Below the pieces are notes generated by a model, which saw only the letters and a program-made list of their open reading frames with translations, was not told the origin of the DNA and made no database searches. A program made the position numbers and the translations under genes. A stretch of DNA of 64,000 bases, from contig SPDT01000001.1 in the NCBI GenBank assembly GCA_008477525.1, positions 372,001 through 436,000 of the forward strand, written 5' to 3'. Below are positions 58,187 through 64,000 of this stretch, in pieces (position 1 is the first letter of the stretch; each line of letters begins with the position of its first letter). This DNA is from Hypomyces perniciosus (Eukaryota; Ascomycota; Sordariomycetes; Hypocreales; Hypocreaceae).

Positions 58187-58936
58187 AAGTACTTCTATTT
58201 ACTCCGTTTATGCTCCGTACGGAGTACACATTGGGCAAAGCGGCTGGCAGCCATGACCTTATCTTGCCATTATCTCGGGATATTGTCAGATTGCCCGTTT
58301 CCTCAAGCAGGAATGTACGAGTATAGCACTGCTCCGTAGGGCTTGAAATAAAAGGAGCCCCTGGTTTGCGGGCACAAGTGCCGCTTCCCGGTTGATGGCT
58401 CTTCTGGCATTCATCTAATAGTCCTATTATTTCGTACTCCTGTTGATCTGTCAATCGCAGTCACAGTCGCAAGGACCGCATAATAGGGAACATTTGGGTA
58501 GGGAACTTCCCGTTCCACTTCCTGCTACTACCACTACTACCACTACTTCCTCTTCCTCACTTTTCTACAACGGGTATTTTTTTTTTCATCCTCCATCATC
58601 TCCGCCTTTTTGGCTTTATTCTCAATCTTCATACCTCTTTTTCTTTTCTTCCTCAATCCTATCCGTTCCCTCTTCAGGAAGCGTCTCTCTCTTTCTTCCT
58701 TCTGAGACGACGGTCGCCGTCCTTGTCTTGCACACGCCGGCCTTCCATTCGTTTTCTTTTCCATTTCTCTTCTCTCCGATATCCTAGAACCCCCCCTGAC
58801 GAAGTATTCCGTCGTTTCATTCATTGTGGTGAGAAAAGCAAAGCGCCACCTCGAGTCTAGGACGACGTACTTGTGCGCCTACTTCAACCCATTGCGTGTG
58901 GCAGATGCTCATCGCATCACAAACGCTCCATCTGCG

Positions 58937-61318
58937 ATGGAGCGCAAAACTTCATTCTTGAGCTTGAGCTTGAGCAGCCGCTCTAGCTCCAACGTCTCTT
59001 CAAAACACCACTCGCCTTTATTACCATATACCGATTATAAGCCGAGGAAACGGCCCTTCAGATTTTGGTCATTGTTTGGTCATTGTCTTTATCGGAGGAT
59101 CATGTTCTGGACTATAGTGGGCCTGGCGCTTTTGTCCCTTTCGATATTCAGACCCGGCCATGCCGCAGTTCTCGGCGTCGCTCCCTCCCAGCTCGACAAG
59201 CAAACGTCGACATCAACTCCCGTTTTAGTTCCACAGTCCAAGGAGAACGAGGCCGAGGAGCTTAGTACAGTCTCGGTGATTGCGGATGGAGAATCGCAAC
59301 AGCAGAAACCAGAGTCGAAGGTAGAAGAGACAAAGGAGGGGGATGTGGTTGAGGACGAGGAGGAGAGGTGGAAAGACGACTTGAAGAAGATGCCATGGCT
59401 TCGTTTTCCACAGTTGGTTTCCCTCCCTCCAGCAACTTATCCATGTCACTAACACTGTCTTCGCAGTCTCGATGGTTATTTCAACGGCCTGAAGACGCTG
59501 GTGAACAAGTCTGACCATGTCCCCGAGTATCCAAACCCCAAGTTCCGCGCCCCTCTTCCTCCACCTCCGCTCAAATACAACGTCCCAAAGCCTCGACTGT
59601 ACAATCCATACAACACCTCTGACGAGAACGTCCGCACATGCTACCTTGACCGTGACAACAAGATTCCCGCTCCCAGCATGTATGCCTACGATGGTGTGCC
59701 ACAGCATATACCAAACCCAGCCATGGGCTCCTATGATCTCCTCGGAATTCGCGACAATGTCTGCTTCGACCGCTTTGGCCGATATGGGCCCTATGGCTTA
59801 GGATATAAAATGTCGGAGGGCGGATCGGGAATGGGCATGGACACCGAGAACTCCGGGAGTGATGAGGTCTGGGCCAAGACGGGCCATATCAGCTATGCGA
59901 AAATCGATTGGAGTGATGCTCAGACCCGATGTTTCACGGCGAACAGGCATCGTTTTGTAGAGGCTGACCCAGAAACCGGAAAGCTCAACCCATCCAAGAG
60001 CAAGAAAGGTCGCATCGCCGTGGTCGTCCGCCTCTACACCGGCTTCAAGTGGACCCAGCTTGTTATAATCAATTTCAGGGCGATGATTACCGAGTTATCT
60101 CTCAAGTCCGGTAGCGAGTACACCCTGCATTTCCTGCTTCACGTCAAGGACGACAACATGCCAATCTGGGCCGATAACGTGACAGTACAGAAACTTCTCG
60201 ACGAGAATGTGCCGTCTGAGTTCCACGGACTGGTTACGTTGTGGAGCGAGGCCCAGATGAAACTCTTCTATCCCGGCAAATTTGATGATCCCATTGCCAA
60301 TCCCAGCCGTACCGACCTCCATGGTGTATATCGCAGCGCTCATATGCCCCTTCAGGTTTTCTCCCTGCAGCACCCGGAGTACGAGCACATTTGGAACTGG
60401 GAAATGGATATGCGATACCTGGGTAATTGGTACGAGTTTTTCAACCAGATTGGTCACTGGGCGGACCAACAACCACGGTCACTGCTTTGGGAGCGGAACA
60501 CACGTTACTACATCCCCGATCATCATGGGTCTTGGGAGGACTTTTCAACTTTCGTTGAGAAGCAAACGGTCAAATCGGGCAAACCCAAGATCTTTGGGCC
60601 TGTGCAATTTGAGGGCAAGAAAATACTCCGGCCTGAACAACGCGGCGAGTCTGTGCTTCCCGACTCTTGCAGTACAGGGGCTGATCGCTCACAATGTGGC
60701 GTTGGTGAGCCGGCCGACATCATCACCCTCAATCCGCTGTTTGATGTAGAGGGCTCAGGATGGGTCTTTCACGACGATGCGACAGGCTATACCAAAAACC
60801 CAGGACCTCCTCGACGCTGCGCCATCATCACGGCGTCCCGTTTGAGCCGCCGACTGTTGGCCGCCATGCATGAGGAGGTTTGGCGGAATCATCGCACCAT
60901 GTTTTCTGAGATGTTCCCACCCACCGTGGCCCTGCATCACGGCTTCAAGGGCGTTTATGCTCCGCATCCCGTCTTCCTCGACCGCGCATGGGACCCTCTG
61001 GGCAGCGCAGCAGACGCGGCTTTCAATGGCGGACAGGACCATTCGACCTCGGGCAAAGGCAGCCCATTTGACCAGCTCAACGAGCACAACCACAAAGGAA
61101 CGAGCTGGTACTACAACAGCGAGTTCGCGGGGCTGTTGTGGCGCCGGTGGTTGGGTTATGCTCAGATGGACGGCAGAGGACGAAATGGCGGCAGGCCTGG
61201 CGAGGGCAAACTCAGGGGTGGTAAAGAAGAGGAAGAGAGCTCAACGAGCGGCGGCAGGCTGTGCTTACGAAGCATGCTGGTGCATCCGATTAAGTTTGAG
61301 AATCCGAGTGAAAAATAA
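58937..61318 (+). CDS. DUF3405 family type II membrane protein
   Basis: Exons 58937-59412 and 59467-61318 (54-nt intron, donor GTTGGT, acceptor CGCAG) give 775 residues. The join makes MPWLRFPHLDGYFNGLKTLV, a usual DUF3405 opening. A short Ser-rich cytosolic tail precedes one TM anchor (IMFWTIVGLALLSLSIF, about residues 55-72), then an acidic stem and a large lumenal domain. That domain contains RTCYLDRDNKIPAPSMYAYDG, GRIAVVVRLYTGFKWT, the acidic ENWEMDMRY-like WNWEMDMRYLGNW and TRYYIPDHHGSW. The topology and WEMDMRY segment suggest a Golgi glycosyltransferase-like enzyme, but the family has no established activity. An upstream GTG-initiated frame exists; the first ATG was chosen. Confidence 0.85.
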
Positions 61319-62492
61319 CCACGACGCGGGAGACGAGACGAGCGAATTGCTTTTACATACATATACCACTTGACGCATTAGAGGACCGGTGTTACATCTT
61401 CAACTTATATAGTTTAGGGGCCATGACTTCTTTCTCTTCTTTTTTCTTTTTTTTTCTTTTCCCTTTCTATGTCGGGAACTGGGCGGAAAGGATTTGATCT
61501 TGTTGGCCTCGCAGGGCGTGATGAATGGATTGGGGGGAAGGGGCTCAATTACGAATTGCAAGTCAGGCTCAACGCCATCTAAGACAAGACTCATGTACTA
61601 CTCCGCATAGATATAGATGACAAGTCAAACATAATTTCGGACATTATATCCTTGCGTATCGCATCGTATCCATCTCACTGCTTGATGGGAAGAGAACAGT
61701 TCAGGTATGTGGCATGTTATATCGACTCATTCACTCATGGCTCTCTCATCTACGCATCCACAAAAAGCACCCAGCAACACCAACCCATCCTGTCCGATTC
61801 CCACTTTTCCATCCAAATGCTATCCGCATGTGTTTACCCAGCAGACCCCCTTTTCCCGCTACTCCCTTTCACTCCCCGTCCCCCTACCCAGAATCAGGAA
61901 CCAAAGCCACCCCTTTCCTTTCTCCCAGCACAAGAAGCAAGTACGTGGGAAATCATAAAAACATGAAAAAAAAAGCAAGCTCCGCTCTCTGTCCAAAAAG
62001 CACCAAGTCCGGGGGAATAAAAAAAAGCAGCGTCTCCCGAATAAGTATGAACATGGTCCCCCCTCCCAAATAATCAGTCCAAAAAAGGAGCTAATGCTTC
62101 CGAAACAACTTCACCTCTTCCGAGGGAGTGAGGTTTCTCCGAATGTCTGGTGTCCCAAGAGGAAGGGTTTCATTGAAAAAAATGAACCAAGAAGAGAGGT
62201 AATGGTATCGAAAGCCACACCAACGCCGCCAACACCCGGAACGCCGCCTCTCCAACGAGGAATCCCCTGGAAGAGAAACGTGCGGGGGTTTGGGCGGCAA
62301 ATATGTGTGTGATTGCGCGCGCGCGTGTGGCACGATTAATTCGATGGTATCAGAAAGCGAAACGACAATAAAACCTTTCCCATCACTCTTTTGGCGGATG
62401 GATGTCCCGCCCTTGGCCTTGGTTGGAGCGGGGTGCGGCGCTGCATGTGTGAGCATGAGAGCCGGAAGCCCCGGCCATTATCACTCTGGCGT
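61319..62492. other. Convergent 3' flanks
   Basis: 1.2 kb between convergent stops. T-rich and A-rich homopolymer stretches (61436-61465, 61965-62035) and a GCGCGCGCG run near 62320. No gene is supported. Confidence 0.4.
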
Positions 62493-63901
62493 TCATTTCC
62501 TCAATACGGCATCGTAAATGCTGACCAAGCCCGTGATGGCGGTTCCGACCAGGACGCCCTTATAACCGCCATATACGGCGTTATTGAGGCGCGTGATGGA
62601 GGTTTCAGACAGAAGGCCACCAAAGGTAGCGCCCTGGGCGTAGACGACGTACGAAATCAGCGCCTTGGTGATGCTGAATGATAAAGGATCGACAATCGTT
62701 TCTTGCATGTGAGCCTTGGAGCGCGTCCTCGGTCCGTGAGAGCTGCTGTTAGCGCTCAGGTTGAAGAAGTAGCCAGACAAGCTAGGCAGGACAAAGCTGG
62801 TCAAAACCCAAGTCAGGGCAGGCGACCAGAAGCCAGAAGTCAAGAGCAAGAACATATCGGGCAGGTAGATGGGGAAGTCCGAGGTTCCCAGGTAGCTGAT
62901 GGCTGGGATGGTGAAGGCGTAGCGGTTCCCCAGGATCTCCGGGCGGATGTAGAACAGCTCAAAGGCGGAGACGCAGAAAAGGATGCTGGTGACGGTGCTG
63001 AGGGTCTCGCGCGTGGCGTTGGAAGCCTCGGTGATGCCGCTTTCCTGGTAGATGGAGTGGACGCGCTTGCGCACGGCGACGGCGGACCGGTCGACGGCGA
63101 GGGCCACATCGGCTGGGGTCGCGGGCAGCGGGATGCGAGCGGCGACCTGGGACAAGCTACGGCCCGGGGTCTGGATGAGGGCAGTGGACGAAGCGCGGGC
63201 GTCATCGCTATCTCTGAGAAAGGCGCGTTAGAACCATGAACCTCGTCGTTGTCGTGCGCAAAGTCAAAGACCTACGTGGACGCAAGTTCCTCAGCGGCCT
63301 TGGTAGCTCTCCGCTTCGTGACCTTCAAGCCCCTGTCAACCTCGTCCTTGACAGTCTCCCTGGACTCCCTCTTGATAGGGGAGCCCAGCGCCTTGGAGCG
63401 GCTGTTGAAGTAGCCTGTCAGGTCGGGGCGGTTGGCGAAGCGGCTGCTGTGCTCGGCAATGAACTCATCTAGCGCGACCTCAAGTTCTGTCTTCTTGAAG
63501 CTCTCGAAGCTGTTGCGCGCGCGCACAAAGACGCCACATGTTAGCACTCATTCGTAGTAACCGCTCGCGAACGGCGCGCGTGCTGGTAACAGCTCTGGGG
63601 GACTGCGCTGTTGCTGCTCAGTGCTGATGTCGTTGCGCGCGCGCTCACGCGACTGGCGCAGAGGGGGCGGCGCATCTTCGCAAACAAAGCGCAGCAAACA
63701 GATGACGCAAGAGCCGCAACAGAGAGGCGGGAACAAAGCAACAGCTCAAACGCGCACCAAAAGCGAGATCGAGAGCGGGAGCGAGAGCGGGAGGGAGAAT
63801 AAGACGCCGACATACTTCTTCAGGCCAACGCTGTCGGCCAACTCAACGAGATCGCTCTTGCGCTGGGCGCGCAACCAGCTGTTTGATGCGGTGGTGGACA
63901 T
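62493..63901 (-). CDS. Multi-pass membrane protein with SAP-like N-terminus
   Basis: Three exons (63816-63901, 63276-63509, 62493-63213) give 346 residues. Intron 1 is 306 nt, long for this window, with GTATGT donor, CTAAC branch and CAACAG acceptor; intron 2 is 62 nt. Residues 1-50 (RAQRKSDLVELADSVGLKN then FKKTELEVALDEFI) have the helix-linker-helix pattern of SAP/HEH domains. A basic Arg/Lys-rich linker follows (KVTKRRATKAAEE). The C-terminal half has about four hydrophobic segments (STVTSILFCVSAFELFYI, MFLLLTSGFWSPALTWVLTS and two near the end). I do not recognise a named protein. A nuclear-envelope or other organelle membrane protein that contacts nucleic acid is conceivable from the N-terminal motif; this is inference. 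Confidence 0.72.
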
Positions 63902-64000
63902 GGCAGCCTTTCTCACGTCGCAAACTCAGACGTGCTCCAATCAGTATCCGTGGGCGATTCCGATTTAAATAAAGAATAAAATTTGGAGCAAAAATGGATT

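Larger units (their letters stand above)
55634..58936. other. 3.3 kb gene-free interval rich in short repeats
   Basis: No gene is supported. TACGGAGTA-family motifs are densest here: 56192, 56521, 57220, 57233, 57289, 57950, 58218. An AATCAC-type run lies at about 57484-57514, CTACT/CTCCT-type repeats at 57995-58072 and a TATG run at 58155-58186. From about 58500 the sequence is C/T-rich and probably the leader of the DUF3405 gene. Confidence 0.45.

Noticed and set aside
63541..63813. 90-codon minus frame with Ser-Arg repeats (SR-protein-like)
   Set aside because: It lies inside the first intron of the SAP-like membrane protein gene, bounded by a good donor, CTAAC branch and acceptor; the SR-like reading reflects a GCGAGA repeat.

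Overview
This window is nuclear DNA of a filamentous ascomycete (Pezizomycotina). The genes carry short spliceosomal introns (mostly 50-80 nt, GT-AG, CTAAC or CTGAC-like branch sites). The products are fungal: the Ste7-type MAPKK, a fungal PKA regulatory subunit, SAGA Ada1/Hfi1, a DUF3405 protein, a BRE4-like membrane protein and an NB-ARC/TPR NLR. The three tRNA genes have small introns after position 37. I cannot place the class from sequence alone.

Layout. 1-2430 is AT-rich and TpA-rich, gene-free, and holds one short decayed coding relic; it looks like a RIP-mutated repeat. 2431-3775 carries tRNA-Cys, tRNA-Gly and tRNA-Leu. 4103-8007 has an UNC93-like MFS protein and a type-I glutamine-synthetase-like ligase, both on minus. 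9751-10547 (minus) is a small probably mitochondrial protein, divergent from DPB2 (plus). A large BRE4-like transporter-type membrane protein (minus) and a HAD phosphatase (plus) follow. 19086-20750 (minus) is the Ste7-type MAPKK. A 3.5 kb gene-free gap separates it from SPT6 (24268-28670, plus). An STF2-like protein (31143-31611), the NLR (32564-35105, minus), SPF27/BCAS2 (36028-36742), pkaR (37380-38792, minus), HFI1/ADA1 (41502-43021, minus) and GCP3 (43565-46271, plus) come next. The right third has a small 81-residue ORF with a spliced leader (49914-50159), CDT1 (51543-53027), an MFS drug:H+ antiporter gene with a premature stop (53779-55633), a DUF3405 type II membrane protein (58937-61318) and a membrane protein with a SAP-like N-terminus (62493-63901, minus).

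Most of the window is housekeeping: replication (DPB2, CDT1), chromatin and transcription (SPT6, HFI1), splicing (SPF27), microtubule nucleation (GCP3) and signalling (Ste7-type MAPKK, PKA regulatory subunit). These genes form no evident operon-like or biosynthetic cluster. The accessory element of most interest is the NLR. Splicing through a GC-AG intron joins a separate 40-residue N-terminal exon, rich in G, N and Q and resembling the amyloid signalling motifs of fungal NLRs, to an NB-ARC domain and seven nearly identical 42-residue TPR repeats. That is the architecture of a fungal allorecognition or cell-death receptor.

Intergenic DNA is strongly enriched in two related 9-mers, TACGGAGTA and TACGAAGTA (and complements). 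I counted 14 and 12 exact copies by eye, all outside coding exons, some arranged as inverted pairs. Exon borders below were set by reading splice consensus and frame continuity; no alignment or transcript data were available.
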